From Chelatococcus asaccharovorans (GTDB lineage: Bacteria; Pseudomonadota; Alphaproteobacteria; Rhizobiales; Beijerinckiaceae), in NCBI RefSeq assembly GCF_003201475.1, contig NZ_QJJK01000005.1, positions 186,001 through 250,000 on the forward strand: 64,000 nucleotides of DNA, in the 5' to 3' direction. Shown piece by piece: positions 8,989-19,005 of the stretch; positions within the stretch are counted from its first letter, which is position 1, and each line of letters opens with the position of its first letter. The notes beneath the pieces were generated by a model. The model was given only the letters and a program-made list of their open reading frames with translations. It did no database searches and was not told the DNA's origin. The position numbers were made by a program, and so were the translations under genes.

Positions 8989-9675
8989 ATGCCAAGTGCT
9001 CGCCACCTCCTGATTGTGGACGACGAGCAGGACCTTCGCGAAACCCTCGCGGAGCAGCTCGCGCTTGTTGAGGAATTCACCGTCGCAACTGCGGCGAATG
9101 CCACGGAGGCCATCGCGGCCGTCACTGCCAACCGGATCGATCTCGTGATCATGGACGTTGGCCTGCCCGACAAGGATGGGCGCGATGCCGTCAAGATCAT
9201 GCGGGAAAGCGGCTTCCGCGCGCCCATCATCATGCTCACCGCGCTCGGCGGCGATGCCGATACCGTGCAGGGCCTGGAAGCCGGGGCCAACGACTATGTG
9301 GTGAAGCCGTTCAAATTCGCGGTGCTGCTTGCCCGTATCCGCGCCCAGCTCCGCCAGCACGAAGCCAGCGAGGACGCCGTCTTCTCCATTGGCCCCTATA
9401 CGTTCCGGCCGAGCGCCAAGCTCCTGGTCAATGCGCGCGGCTCGAAACTGAAGCTGACCGAGAAGGAAACCGCCATCCTGCGCTTTCTCTATCGGGCGGA
9501 TCAGAAGGTCGTCGGCCGCGACACGCTCCTGGCGGAGGTTTGGGGCTACAACGCGGGCGTGACGACCCACACGCTGGAAACACATATTTATCGGTTGCGG
9601 CAGAAGATCGAGGAAGATCCTTCGGACGCGCGGATCCTCGTCACCGAGGCCGGCGGATACAAGCTCATCCCGTAG
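8989..9675 (+). CDS. OmpR/PhoB-type two-component response regulator
   Basis: This 228-residue regulator has an N-terminal receiver domain with the acidic pair Asp11-Asp12, phosphoacceptor Asp56 in LVIMDVGLPD, Thr84 and Lys106 (VVKPF). The C-terminal winged helix (about 130-228) contains LTEKETAILRFL, the wing-region TLETHIYRLRQK and the end TEAGGYKL. No histidine kinase is adjacent, so it is an orphan here. Proximity to xthA and overall form resemble the alphaproteobacterial envelope regulator CenR, but that identity is inference and not assigned. Its upstream region carries two hairpins and minisatellite A. Confidence 0.9.
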   Translation: MPSARHLLIVDDEQDLRETLAEQLALVEEFTVATAANATEAIAAVTANRIDLVIMDVGLPDKDGRDAVKIMRESGFRAPIIMLTALGGDADTVQGLEAGANDYVVKPFKFAVLLARIRAQLRQHEASEDAVFSIGPYTFRPSAKLLVNARGSKLKLTEKETAILRFLYRADQKVVGRDTLLAEVWGYNAGVTTHTLETHIYRLRQKIEEDPSDARILVTEAGGYKLIP

Positions 9676-9785
9676 CCGGCCCTGCTGGATCATGCCCCCG
9701 CGCTGTGGTGGGCCCGACACGTATGGTATGACCCGGTATGGCCGTGTCGTCACGGGATCAGGAAAGATTTGCAGGCGGCGCGGGC

Positions 9786-10280
9786 ATGGGACTGAACGAC
9801 GACCTCGAAACGTTGAGCCGGGTACCGCTCCTCTCCCTGATCGAGCCGGATGGCCTGCGTCTCCTCGCCTTTGCAGCCGAAACGCGCATCCTGCGAGCGG
9901 GCGATGTGCTGTTCCGGCGCGGCGACGATGCGGACGGCGGCTATATCGTCGTCTCGGGCGCGATAGCGCTCGACGCGCGCGATAATGGCGCCCCCGCAGA
10001 CTACGTCGCGAGGCCAGGAACACTCATCGGCGAATCCGCGCTCCTCACGGACTGTATCCGCCCGGCAACGGCCATCGCGCGCGAGCCATCCAGCGTCATG
10101 AAATTGCAGCGCAGTCTCGTACACCGTGTGCTCGGCGAGTTCCCCGCGTCCACCCGCGCGCTCCACGCTGCCATCGCAGCCCGGCTCGTCGCCTTCTCCA
10201 GTGAACTCGGCGCAGTGCGCGACAGCATCGATGCCGCCGACATCGCGCCGGATCGCGGTGATCCTACAGGTCAAGCGTGA
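9786..10280 (+). CDS. Cyclic-nucleotide-binding (Crp-like sensor) domain protein
   Basis: This protein of about 164 residues is essentially one cNMP-binding beta-barrel: LSRVPLLSLIEPDGLRLLAF, then the barrel core RAGDVLFRRGDDADGGYIVV, the phosphate-binding-cassette-like PGTLIGESALLTD and the trailing C-helix. There is no DNA-binding winged helix, so it is not a complete Crp/Fnr regulator. The start MGLNDDLE at 9786 is preferred because similarity begins there; an in-frame ATG at 9738 adds 16 unremarkable residues. It follows the response regulator by about 110 bp. Its stop overlaps the convergent xthA stop by 17 bp. Confidence 0.78.
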   Translation: MGLNDDLETLSRVPLLSLIEPDGLRLLAFAAETRILRAGDVLFRRGDDADGGYIVVSGAIALDARDNGAPADYVARPGTLIGESALLTDCIRPATAIAREPSSVMKLQRSLVHRVLGEFPASTRALHAAIAARLVAFSSELGAVRDSIDAADIAPDRGDPTGQA

Positions 10281-11079
10281 TCGACACGGGCACATGGTCG
10301 GACGGCCGCTCCCAGCCACGCGTTTCACGTGAAATGCTGCTGTCCGTTACGCTTGATGCGAGCGCCGGTGCCACCCAGACGTGATCGAGGCGGCGCCCTT
10401 TGTCGGCGGCGGCCCAATCCGGTGAGCGGTAGCTCCACCACGTGAACACCTTTTCCGGGATGGGACGGAGCTGGCGGATCGCATCGACGAAGCCCGACGT
10501 CTGGCGAAATTCCTCCAGCCGGGCTGTCTCGATCGGCGTGTGGCTGACCACATTGAGCAGCGCCTTGTGATTCCAGACATCGGCCTCGTAGGGTGCGATA
10601 TTGAGATCACCGAGGAGAATGCTGGGCGAGGCCGTCGGCTTGGCTCGGTCCTGCCATTGCATCAGCTCGTCAAGGAAAGCGAGCTTGTGGGCAAACCGCG
10701 GATTGAGCGCGGGATCCGGGATATCACCGCCGGCCGGCACATAGAAATTGTGAATGGTCACGCCGGCGGCGGCCTTCGCGCCGGTGCCCAGCGTCACCGC
10801 GATATGCCGCGAATCGTTCTTGTCGCAGAAGCCCATGACGTTGGTCGATGTGAAGGGAAGCCGCGAGAGCACCGCGACGCCGTGATAGCCCTTCTGTCCG
10901 TTGATCGCCATGTGATGATAGCCAAGCGCCTTGAAGGCCGCTGACGGGAAGCGGTCGTCCGGACATTTCGTCTCCTGCAGGCACAGGACATCCGGGCGTT
11001 GGTCCGTCAGGAAGCGGGTGACATGGTCCAGCCGCATGCGGATGGAATTGACGTTCCAGGAGGTGACAACGAGCTTCAT
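10264..11079 (-). CDS. xthA: Exodeoxyribonuclease III
   Basis: This 271-residue endonuclease/exonuclease/phosphatase-fold enzyme cuts at abasic sites and degrades 3' ends in base-excision repair. Conserved motifs are SWNVNSIRMRLDH, LCLQETKCPD (metal ligand Glu36), NFYVPAGG, LLGDLNIAP, RRLDHVWV and the catalytic SDHVPV near the end. The start MKLVVTSWNV at 11079 matches the family; the open frame continues far upstream without similarity. A weak parS-like sequence lies inside the gene at 10321-10336. The gene converges on the cNMP-binding gene. Confidence 0.93.
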   Translation of the reverse strand: MKLVVTSWNVNSIRMRLDHVTRFLTDQRPDVLCLQETKCPDDRFPSAAFKALGYHHMAINGQKGYHGVAVLSRLPFTSTNVMGFCDKNDSRHIAVTLGTGAKAAAGVTIHNFYVPAGGDIPDPALNPRFAHKLAFLDELMQWQDRAKPTASPSILLGDLNIAPYEADVWNHKALLNVVSHTPIETARLEEFRQTSGFVDAIRQLRPIPEKVFTWWSYRSPDWAAADKGRRLDHVWVAPALASSVTDSSISRETRGWERPSDHVPVSITLDL

Positions 11080-11466
11080 GCCCCGGCTTTCGGCTTGTCG
11101 TGGCCGAGACGCCGGCCAGCAGGAAATTGAGCGGTTCGCACTGCGGTCCAGCGACAGGGCGAGCCGAACAACGGAGACCTGCGCGGGCTGCCATGCGCGG
11201 GTGATGCTTTCGCAGAAAATTGCGCCCGCCGCAAACCGGCAGCTTTCGTCGGCCTGCGCCGGTTGGTGGTGCTGGGCGAGCGATGGACAATCTTCGCGGA
11301 ACGTGATGTCGGCGGCTCTGCCTGAGCCGCAACGGCCAGATCTATCTCGGTTACCGCACGGACTGTTCACCATTCCAACGGTGCTCAGGGTCGGCTACCG
11401 CGCCCCGATGCGCAGGAACGTATCGCGGCCGGTGAATCGGCCGATTCACATTGATCGGAAAGCGCT
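11080..11466. other. 387-bp gap between xthA and lolA
   Basis: I see no gene with recognisable similarity in this stretch. It holds the xthA upstream region and, near the lolA stop, a perfect 18-bp palindrome at 11432-11449 (arms GTGAATCGG / CCGATTCAC). No U-tract follows the palindrome in either direction. Confidence 0.5.
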
Positions 11467-12417
11467 CTATTCGACGCCCTGGCCGCGGCTCGCCAAGCGC
11501 AGGTCGGACAGCGCGATCGATGTCTCGTAGCCCTGGGGATCGACAACGGTCCATTGCCGCAAGGCATTGTTGCGGGCATCGAAGCGTAGCGTGATGCGCG
11601 AGGTGCCGCCGATCGTGGCACTGTCCTCGAAACTGACGGTCACCACACCATCATTGCCGATATCCACCGCGCGCACCTTGGTATCACGCGTCAGGTCAAA
11701 GCGATCCTTCAGGAGAAACTTCAGCGGCGTCTGGCCAATGGGATAGACGTCGTTGGTCTTCAGCTTGGAATCGCGGATGGCGACGGAGCGGCCATCCGCC
11801 ACGATCTCGAGGGTGGAGGGCGGATTATAGGCGAAGCGCAGGCGCCCGGGACGCTGGATATAGAGCGTGCCTTCGGCGCGGCGGCCATCGCCCCCATACT
11901 GAACGAACCGCCCCGTCAAGGTATCGATGCTGTTCACATAGGCGTTGACGCGCTCGATGGCGGCCGCCTGATTCGTCGGCACCGTATTAACAGCAGGACG
12001 TGGCGCGGCTGCCGATGCAATCGACGCGACCGGCGCCGTGGCGGGAGCCACAGGGGGCGCCGGAGCAGCCGTCGTGACCGGCTGGATCGATCCGCCTTCA
12101 CCGCCTCCCAAGGCGGCTGGCCGGCGCGGCGGCAAAGGCGGTCCGCCGGACGCGGCCTGGATAGGAGCTGCAGGCGGCGTGACCTGTGGCACATCTTGCG
12201 GAGCGGCCACATTGCCACCGCCCGGTGATACGGGCGCTGCTGGTGGCGCGGCCCGCGGCGGAGCGGGGGCCCGCGCGGGCGCCTCCGCTGGCGTCTTGTT
12301 GAACATGCCGTCGAGAAAGCGTGTCAGGGGATCGTTCTGCGCCTGCGCAACGGACATGCCACTGCCGGCCGCGAAAGCCGCCACAACAGCCAATGTCCTG
12401 TAACTCAAACGCTTCAT
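11467..12417 (-). CDS. LolA-like outer-membrane lipoprotein carrier protein
   Basis: This 316-residue periplasmic protein has a Sec signal peptide (MKRLSYRTLAVVAAFAAG, cleavage near AQA-QNDP). A long Pro/Ala-rich linker (about 40-150) follows, then a LolA-type domain: IERVNAYVNSIDTLTGRFVQ, YIQRPGRLRF and a beta-half-barrel ending IALSDLRLA. LolA carries lipoproteins from LolCDE to LolB; alphaproteobacteria lack a clear LolB. The proline-rich insert between signal and domain is longer than in E. coli LolA. The start at 12417 gives the proper signal; ten further codons are open upstream. It lies downstream of ftsK, the common order in this class. Confidence 0.85.
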   Translation of the reverse strand: MKRLSYRTLAVVAAFAAGSGMSVAQAQNDPLTRFLDGMFNKTPAEAPARAPAPPRAAPPAAPVSPGGGNVAAPQDVPQVTPPAAPIQAASGGPPLPPRRPAALGGGEGGSIQPVTTAAPAPPVAPATAPVASIASAAAPRPAVNTVPTNQAAAIERVNAYVNSIDTLTGRFVQYGGDGRRAEGTLYIQRPGRLRFAYNPPSTLEIVADGRSVAIRDSKLKTNDVYPIGQTPLKFLLKDRFDLTRDTKVRAVDIGNDGVVTVSFEDSATIGGTSRITLRFDARNNALRQWTVVDPQGYETSIALSDLRLASRGQGVE

Positions 12418-12653
12418 ATCATCATCCGCGCCACTGCCCGGCATCAAAGCGATGCCCCATCGTCCCGAAGATAGGGGCCGACGGACCGGTCATGCCCTCT
12501 AGATCGTGAATCATACGACAGATTCCAAGAACCTTCACATAAACCTGCGTTATGGCGAAAGCGGGACGGATAAGCGCCTGAGTGTCCAGTCAGCTTTCGG
12601 CTGACGGTTGGCGCGCAATCGCTGTCTGCCCGCGGCATCTCCGGCCGGCCCGC

Positions 12654-15167
12654 TCAGCGCTCGTCATCGTCGTCGAGGCCGCGATCGCCACGTTCCATCA
12701 GGATCTCGCGCTTGCCGGCGTGGTTGGCCGCGCCGACGATACCCTCGTTCTCCATCCGCTCCATCAATGAGGCAGCGCGGTTGTAGCCGATCTGCAGGCG
12801 GCGCTGGATGTAGGAGGTCGAGGCCTTCTGGTCCTGCAGCACGATGGCGATCGCCTGGTCGTAGAGATCGCCGCCGGGCGCGCCGAACGACGATTTGTCG
12901 AACACGGCGCCGTCGCCGCCCGCCTCGCCGCCGTCCTCCTCGCCGGCCGTGACCGCGTCGAGATATTGCGGCCGGCCCTGGCGCTTGAGATGGGCGACGA
13001 TCTTCTCGACCTCGTTGTCGGACACGAAGGGACCGTGGACACGCATGATGCGGCCACCGCCCGCCATATAGAGCATGTCGCCCTGCCCCAGGAGCTGCTC
13101 GGCGCCCTGTTCGCCCAGAATTGTGCGGCTGTCGATCTTCGACGTCACCTGGAAGGAGATGCGCGTCGGGAAGTTTGCCTTGATCGTGCCGGTGATGACA
13201 TCGACCGACGGCCGCTGCGTGGCGAGAATCACATGGATGCCGGCCGCGCGCGCCATCTGCGCGAGACGCTGGATCGTGCCTTCGATCTCCTTGCCGGCGA
13301 CCATCATCAGGTCAGCCATCTCGTCGACGATGACGACGATATAGGGCAGCGTCTCGAGATCCATGAGCTCTTCCTCATAGACCGCCTCGCCCGTTTCCTT
13401 GTCGAAGCCCGTCTGCACCGTGCGGGTGATGACCTCGCCCTTCGCCTTGGCCTCGGCGACGCGCGCGTTGAAGCCGTCGATGTTGCGCACACCGACCTTC
13501 GACATCTTCTTGTAGCGCTCCTCCATCTCCCGGACCGCCCATTTCAGGGCGACGACGGCCTTCTTCGGATCGGTGACGACGGGCGTGAGGAGATGCGGAA
13601 TACCCTCATAGACCGAGAGTTCGAGCATCTTGGGGTCCACCATGATCAGGCGGCATTCTTCCGGCTTAAGCCGATAGAGCAGCGACAGGATCATGGTGTT
13701 GATGGCGACCGACTTGCCCGAGCCGGTGGTGCCGGCGACGAGCAGATGCGGCATGCGTGCCAGTTCGGCGATGACAGGCTCACCACCGATCGTCTTGCCG
13801 AGGCAGAGCGCCAGCTTCAGCTTGGTCTTCTCGAAATCCTCCGAGGCCAGCAGCTCGCGCAGGAAGACGGTCTCGCGCTTGGCATTGGGCAGCTCGATGC
13901 CGATCGCGTTGCGGCCGGGGATGACGGCGACACGCGCGGAAACGGCGCTCATCGAGCGCGCGATATCATCGGCGAGGCTGATGACGCGGGATGACTTCGT
14001 CCCCGGCGCCGGCTCGAGTTCGTACAGCGTGACGACCGGGCCGGGACGCACGTTGACGATGTCGCCACGCACGCCGAAATCCGTGAGCACGCCTTCGAGT
14101 AGCGCCGCATTCTGGTCAAGCGCCTCCGGGGAGACCGGCATCAGCGTCTTCTTCGGCTCGGCCAGCAAGCCGAGCGGCGGCAACTGGTAGTGCTCGGAAT
14201 CGAGGAAGGAGGGCTGCGCCTCCCGCGCCAGCCGCCGGCCCGGCTTGGGGGCGGGCGCGCGCGGCGCGACGCGGCTCGGCAGCACATCCGGCACGAAATC
14301 TCCGTCGGTCGCAAAGCGCGGGTCGTCGCCGTCGTCCACGTCGTCATACTGTGGATAGGGAGAAGCGGCCCGCCGCGGTGCGCCGGCCGCTGCCAACGCG
14401 GGCTCGTCGCGCTGCCGGGACGACGTCCGCGGCGCTGCGAAACGGCGGGCGAGGGCCGCCTTCGTCGCCATCACGCTGTGGGCGATGGCGCCGAGCGAAA
14501 TGATGCCCCAGCCCGGCTCACTGCTGCCATCGGCATCGTCGTCATTGTCAGCCGCATCGTCGCGGATATCTTCGTCCGCACTGTCGAGGTGGTCATCGGC
14601 GAGGCCGACGCCGCAGGCGGCCGTCAGCGCGAGGATGGCGACACCCGCGTAGATCAGGGCGACCAGCGCACGCTCCGGGCCGCCCCCGAAAGGAATGATG
14701 CCCCGCGCCGCGAACACGAGGGCATCCCCCACCACGCCGCCGAGGCCTGTCGGCAGCGGCCAGCGCGCGGTAGACGGCAAAGCGCTGGCAACGGCCGCGG
14801 CGGCAGCGCCACCGAGGAGCCAGAGGCCGATCTTCAAGGGCAGGCGCGGCAGGGCCTTGCGCGTCATGAGGCCGAGCCCCCAGGCCGCCACCGGCAAAAG
14901 GAAGGCGATGGCGCCGAGGCCGAAGACCTGCATGGCGAGATCTGCGGTGATTGCCCCGGGCAGCTTCAGCAGGTTGACCGCGGGTTGGCTCGTTGCATGC
15001 GTCAGGCTCGGGTCGTCGACCGACCATGTGGCCAGCGCGAGTGCGGTTGCGCCCGCGACGCCCAGCAAGGCGAGGCCGACCATCTCCACGGCGCGCCGCG
15101 CGAAAAAACGGCGCAGGGCGTCGGAGAGACCGTCGGTAGGGGACGAAGGCCGGCGTAATGTTCGCAT
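12654..15167 (-). CDS. ftsK: DNA translocase FtsK
   Basis: This 837-residue septal motor couples chromosome segregation to division. The N-terminus has about four membrane segments (residues 28-190). A disordered acidic/Pro-rich linker (about 195-330) follows, then the RecA-like motor with Walker [15 protein letters not shown], Walker [15 protein letters not shown] and [15 protein letters not shown]-terminal gamma winged helix (…[17 protein letters not shown]…EGIVG) reads KOPS-type sequences in known FtsK proteins. A short acidic tail (DDDDER) ends it. lolA follows on the same strand. Confidence 0.95.
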   Translation of the reverse strand: MRTLRRPSSPTDGLSDALRRFFARRAVEMVGLALLGVAGATALALATWSVDDPSLTHATSQPAVNLLKLPGAITADLAMQVFGLGAIAFLLPVAAWGLGLMTRKALPRLPLKIGLWLLGGAAAAAVASALPSTARWPLPTGLGGVVGDALVFAARGIIPFGGGPERALVALIYAGVAILALTAACGVGLADDHLDSADEDIRDDAADNDDDADGSSEPGWGIISLGAIAHSVMATKAALARRFAAPRTSSRQRDEPALAAAGAPRRAASPYPQYDDVDDGDDPRFATDGDFVPDVLPSRVAPRAPAPKPGRRLAREAQPSFLDSEHYQLPPLGLLAEPKKTLMPVSPEALDQNAALLEGVLTDFGVRGDIVNVRPGPVVTLYELEPAPGTKSSRVISLADDIARSMSAVSARVAVIPGRNAIGIELPNAKRETVFLRELLASEDFEKTKLKLALCLGKTIGGEPVIAELARMPHLLVAGTTGSGKSVAINTMILSLLYRLKPEECRLIMVDPKMLELSVYEGIPHLLTPVVTDPKKAVVALKWAVREMEERYKKMSKVGVRNIDGFNARVAEAKAKGEVITRTVQTGFDKETGEAVYEEELMDLETLPYIVVIVDEMADLMMVAGKEIEGTIQRLAQMARAAGIHVILATQRPSVDVITGTIKANFPTRISFQVTSKIDSRTILGEQGAEQLLGQGDMLYMAGGGRIMRVHGPFVSDNEVEKIVAHLKRQGRPQYLDAVTAGEEDGGEAGGDGAVFDKSSFGAPGGDLYDQAIAIVLQDQKASTSYIQRRLQIGYNRAASLMERMENEGIVGAANHAGKREILMERGDRGLDDDDER

Positions 15168-15401
15168 ATCGCAGTGGGACCCGGAAAAGCCACGCTAACA
15201 GCCTTCAGCCTAAGGCCCGGCGGTTAAGGCGCGATTAACCTTCCCAGCAAAGTCGCAGCGCCTCCCTTATTCAGTATGGCCCGGTGCCAGGTATGGCCCA
15301 AGGGAGCAGAACAATCAGCTCATGACCCGGAGCGGGTATTCCGACATCCAAGCGTCATTCCCGGTCGATAGTTATACGTGTCGTTAGGAGCAGATTGGCC
15401 G

Positions 15402-15944
15402 ATGGTTCGAATTCATATCTTGGGTGCATCCGGATCAGGTACGAGCACTCTTGGAGCAGCGGTTGCCAGTACCCGTGCCGTTCCTCACCTCGATTCGGAT
15501 AACTTCTACTGGCTGCCGACAGACCCGCCATTCACGTCTCCCCGACCAAGGACAGACCGCATTTCGATGCTCATGGACAGGATCGGTACGGAGCGCGGCT
15601 GGGTCCTTTCCGGCTCTGCCATCAGCTGGGGGCAGCCTCTCGAAGAGCTCTACGATCTTATCGTATATGCCCGGCTCGATCCCAGCCTTAGAATGGCGCG
15701 GCTACGCGAGCGCGAACAACAACGCTACGGCCAACGTATCGCACCAGGCGGAGATATGGAAAAAGCTCATGCCGAGTTCCTCGCCTGGGCCGCCAAATAC
15801 GATACCGCCGGGCTGGAACAGCGTAGCCGCGTAGCGCACGAGGCATGGCTTTCGAAACAGACAGCGCCGATCCTCCGGCTAGACACATCCAAGCCTGTCA
15901 GCGACCTCGTCGCTGAGGTTCAGGCTGCGACGGCGTCCTTGTAG
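15402..15944 (+). CDS. Small P-loop (adenylate-kinase-like) protein with a lysine-less Walker A
   Basis: This 180-residue cytosolic protein begins MVRIHILGASGSGTSTLG, an NMP-kinase-type P-loop at residues 8-15 in which the usual Lys before Ser/Thr is Thr14. It continues with DSDNFYW, an acceptor-site-like region, and a lid-like Arg-rich stretch (RLREREQQRYGQR). Family members with GASGSGTTT-type loops are known and annotated as nucleoside-kinase-like or AAA proteins of unknown substrate. The start at 15402 has AGGAG at 15386-15390; a GTG eight codons earlier is also in frame. It is single, flanked by ftsK (divergent) and the amtB terminator. Confidence 0.72.
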   Translation: MVRIHILGASGSGTSTLGAAVASTRAVPHLDSDNFYWLPTDPPFTSPRPRTDRISMLMDRIGTERGWVLSGSAISWGQPLEELYDLIVYARLDPSLRMARLREREQQRYGQRIAPGGDMEKAHAEFLAWAAKYDTAGLEQRSRVAHEAWLSKQTAPILRLDTSKPVSDLVAEVQAATASL

Positions 15945-16018
15945 CGCCGGGATCGTCCACCACCCGGAACCTATCCAACTGAGATATTCGCCGCACCGGG
16001 AGCAACGACTTGCCGCGC

Positions 16019-16045
16019 AAAAAAACCCCGGCCTCACGGCCGGGG
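16019..16045 (-). terminator. Intrinsic terminator of glnK-amtB
   Basis: Read on the minus strand, just after the amtB stop, the hairpin CCCCGGCC-gtga-GGCCGGGG (16026-16045) is followed by seven T residues (16019-16025 complement). This is a classical Rho-independent terminator. Confidence 0.9.
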
Positions 16046-16080
16046 TCAAGTCTCAGGAGAAGAGAGAAGGAAGGTCGGTC

Positions 16081-17439
16081 TCAGAAATTGTAGGCGCGCT
16101 CGCCATGGTCGGCGAGATCGAGCCCTTCGCGCTCGCCCTCGACGGAGATCCTGAGGCCGATAACGACGTCAACCACCTTGTAGAGGATCGCCGATCCGAT
16201 GCCGCTCCAGACGAGCGCCACGACCACCGCCACGAACTGCGTCCAGAGCTGGCCGCCCATGGTGTAGCCGGCGACGCCGACACCGCCGAGGGCAGGAGCG
16301 ACGAGAATGCCGGTGAGCAGCGAGCCGATGATGCCGCCGATGCAGTGGATGCCGAAGACATCGAGCGAGTCGTCATAACCCAGGGCATTCTTGACCGAGG
16401 TGGACGCGTAGAAGCAGATGACACCCGCGATAATGCCCAGGATGATCGAGCCCATCGGGCCGATGAGGCCGGCAGCCGGCGTGACCGCCACAAGACCGGC
16501 GACTGCGCCTGAAACCGTGCCGAGCAGCGAGGGGTGGCCCTTGGTGCCCCATTCCGTGAACTGCCAGGCCATACCCGCCGCGGCCGTCGCCACGAAGGTG
16601 TTGAGCATGGCAAGCGCCGCACCACCGTTGGCCTCGAGGTTAGAGCCCGCGTTGAAGCCGAACCAGCCCACCCAGAGGAGCGAGGCGCCGATCATGGTCA
16701 TCGTCATGGAATGCGGCGGCATCGGCTCCTTGCCGTAGCCCGTGCGCTTGCCGAGCATAAGGGCGCCGACGAGACCCGCCATACCGGCGTTGATATGCAC
16801 GACCGTGCCGCCGGCGAAGTCGAGCGCGCCCATCTTGAACAGGAAGCCTTCGCTGAACCACACCATATGCGCCATGGGGAAATAGACGAAAGTGACCCAC
16901 AGGACGGTGAACAGCAGGAGTGCGGAAAACTTGATGCGCTCTGCAAAGGACCCGACGATCAGCGCCGGCGTGATGCAGGCGAAGGTCATCTGGAAGCAGA
17001 TGAACACGAACTCGGGAATGACGACGCCCTTGGTGAAGGTGTCGGTCGTTGAATCGCCGGTGATGCCAGCAAGGAAGGCCTTGGAGAAGCCGCCGATGAA
17101 GGCACCCGTGCCCGTAAACGAGAGGCTATAGCCGTAGATCACCCAGATCAGGGTGACGACGCAGACGATGGAGAACACCTGCGTCAGGACGGACAGCATG
17201 TTCTTGGTGCGCACGAGGCCGCCGTAAAACAGCGCCAGTCCCGGAATGGTCATGGCGAGCACGAGGATCGCGGAAACCAGCATCCAGGCCGTATCGCCCT
17301 TGTTCGGAACCGGTGCGGCCGCCGGAGCCGCCTCTGCAGCAGCCTGGGCAAATGCCGGCCCGGCCCCCGCAAAGGCGCCGGCGGCAAGTGCAAGGGCGAG
17401 TGCCGCAAGACCCGCCTTATGCTCGCGCTTGAACGTCAT
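16081..17439 (-). CDS. amtB: Ammonium transporter
   Basis: This 452-residue inner-membrane protein has a cleavable signal (LAALALALAAGAFAGAGPAFA), a short Ala/Pro spacer and eleven predicted membrane helices. Pore motifs are GLALFYGGLVRTKNML, the first pore-His region VVHINAGMAG and the second pore-His region FGIHCIGGIIGS. AmtB conducts ammonia/ammonium and is shut by GlnK binding. The start at 17439 is fixed by the signal peptide and a GAGGAG ribosome site. It lies 37 bp after glnK, the nearly universal pairing, so both should respond to nitrogen limitation. Confidence 0.95.
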   Translation of the reverse strand: MTFKREHKAGLAALALALAAGAFAGAGPAFAQAAAEAAPAAAPVPNKGDTAWMLVSAILVLAMTIPGLALFYGGLVRTKNMLSVLTQVFSIVCVVTLIWVIYGYSLSFTGTGAFIGGFSKAFLAGITGDSTTDTFTKGVVIPEFVFICFQMTFACITPALIVGSFAERIKFSALLLFTVLWVTFVYFPMAHMVWFSEGFLFKMGALDFAGGTVVHINAGMAGLVGALMLGKRTGYGKEPMPPHSMTMTMIGASLLWVGWFGFNAGSNLEANGGAALAMLNTFVATAAAGMAWQFTEWGTKGHPSLLGTVSGAVAGLVAVTPAAGLIGPMGSIILGIIAGVICFYASTSVKNALGYDDSLDVFGIHCIGGIIGSLLTGILVAPALGGVGVAGYTMGGQLWTQFVAVVVALVWSGIGSAILYKVVDVVIGLRISVEGEREGLDLADHGERAYNF

Positions 17440-17476
17440 GAAACAAACTCCTCGAATGTAGCAGACAGGCGGATTG

Positions 17477-17869
<393 letters not shown>

Positions 17870-17887
17870 CTAATCCGTCGAAGGGAT

Positions 17888-17903
17888 ATCAAGCTTCGTG
17901 CCA
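17888..17903 (-). promoter_or_regulatory. Candidate sigma-54 promoter of glnK-amtB
   Basis: On the minus strand the sequence reads TGGCACG-N4-TTGAT. The -24 element is a perfect match to TGGCACG with correct spacing. The -12 element departs from TTGCA/T at one of the conserved positions. It lies about 73 bp upstream of the glnK ATG, in the right direction. glnK-amtB is sigma-54/NtrC controlled in many proteobacteria; that control here is inference. Confidence 0.5.
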
Positions 17904-18032
17904 CATACGGCGAAGATGGCGCAAAGCGCACTTTTTCAGGGCAAATGTCCGGTGTCGCCCGCAGGTTGCCTGCGAGGGCCCTCTGATACTGCACAAATCT
18001 CGATCATGATGATCGAAAAATAGGCAATAATC

Positions 18033-18917
18033 CTATGCCGCAGCGCCTGCAAGGTCGGGACGTGGGCGGATCAGGCCTTCCTGGGCCACCGAAGCGACCA
18101 GTGCCCCCTCGCGCGTATAGATCAGGCCGCGCGAAAAGCCCCGTGCCCCGCCGGAGAAGGGCGTGTCCTGCGCATAGAGAAGCCATTCATCCGCCCGGAA
18201 CGGCCCGTGGAACCAGAGGGCATGATCGAGGCTTGCGCCCTGGATATCCCGTTCGAATACAGTGCGCCCGTGGGGAATGAGGCTGGTATCGAGCAGTGTC
18301 ATATCCGAGGCATAGGCCAGCACGCAGCGATGGATGGCGGGATCATCCGGCAGGCGCCGGGTGGTGCGGATCCACACGTTGAAGCGCGGCGCCATGGGTG
18401 TGCCGGACTGCTGGTAGCGCTGGTATTCGACCGGCCTGAGCTCGATCGGCCGCGCGCGTTCGTAGTAGGTCCGCATGGGATGCGGCATCGCCGGCAAAAA
18501 ATTGGCGCGCAGTTCATCCTCGTTCGGCAGATCCTCCGGCATCGGCACGTCCGGCATGGGCAGGTGGTAGGCCAGCCCCGGCTCCGGCGTATGAAAAGAC
18601 GCCGACATGGAGAAGATCGCTTCGCCATGCTGGATGGCGACAACCCGGCGCGTCGTGAAGGAGCGCCCGTCGCGGATCCTGTCCACCTCATAGATGATCG
18701 GAACCTGGGGATCACCGGGCCGCATGAAATAGCCGTGGAGCGAGTGGATATCCCGCCCCGGATCCACCGTCCGCGAAACCGCCACGAGGGCCTGGCCGAT
18801 GACCTGCCCCCCGAACACCCGTTGCCAGCCGACCTTGGGGCTGCGCCCGCGGAACAGGTTGCGCTCTAGGGGCTCGAGGTCGAGAATATCGAGCACTTCG
18901 TCTACGGGGTTCTCCAT
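18033..18917 (-). CDS. tesB: Acyl-CoA thioesterase II
   Basis: This 294-residue double-hotdog enzyme hydrolyses medium and long acyl-CoA to free acid. TesB motifs are GRSPKVGWQRVFGGQVIGQA, LHGYFMRPGDP, DRIRDGRSFTTRRV and SMSASFH in the first hotdog. The second has YASDMTLLDT, SLDHALWFHGPFRADEWLLY and SRGLIYTREGALVASVAQEG. Length equals E. coli TesB. It is divergent from the UbiH-type gene; their shared gap contains minisatellite B. No operon partner is seen. Confidence 0.93.
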   Translation of the reverse strand: MENPVDEVLDILDLEPLERNLFRGRSPKVGWQRVFGGQVIGQALVAVSRTVDPGRDIHSLHGYFMRPGDPQVPIIYEVDRIRDGRSFTTRRVVAIQHGEAIFSMSASFHTPEPGLAYHLPMPDVPMPEDLPNEDELRANFLPAMPHPMRTYYERARPIELRPVEYQRYQQSGTPMAPRFNVWIRTTRRLPDDPAIHRCVLAYASDMTLLDTSLIPHGRTVFERDIQGASLDHALWFHGPFRADEWLLYAQDTPFSGGARGFSRGLIYTREGALVASVAQEGLIRPRPDLAGAAA

Positions 18918-19005
18918 CGGTCACCCATTTCTGCTGCGTGCCATGGCTAAATGGCGGAATGGAGCGGGCGTTTCCACCCATCCCCTATGCACTTGCTCTG
19001 CCCAG

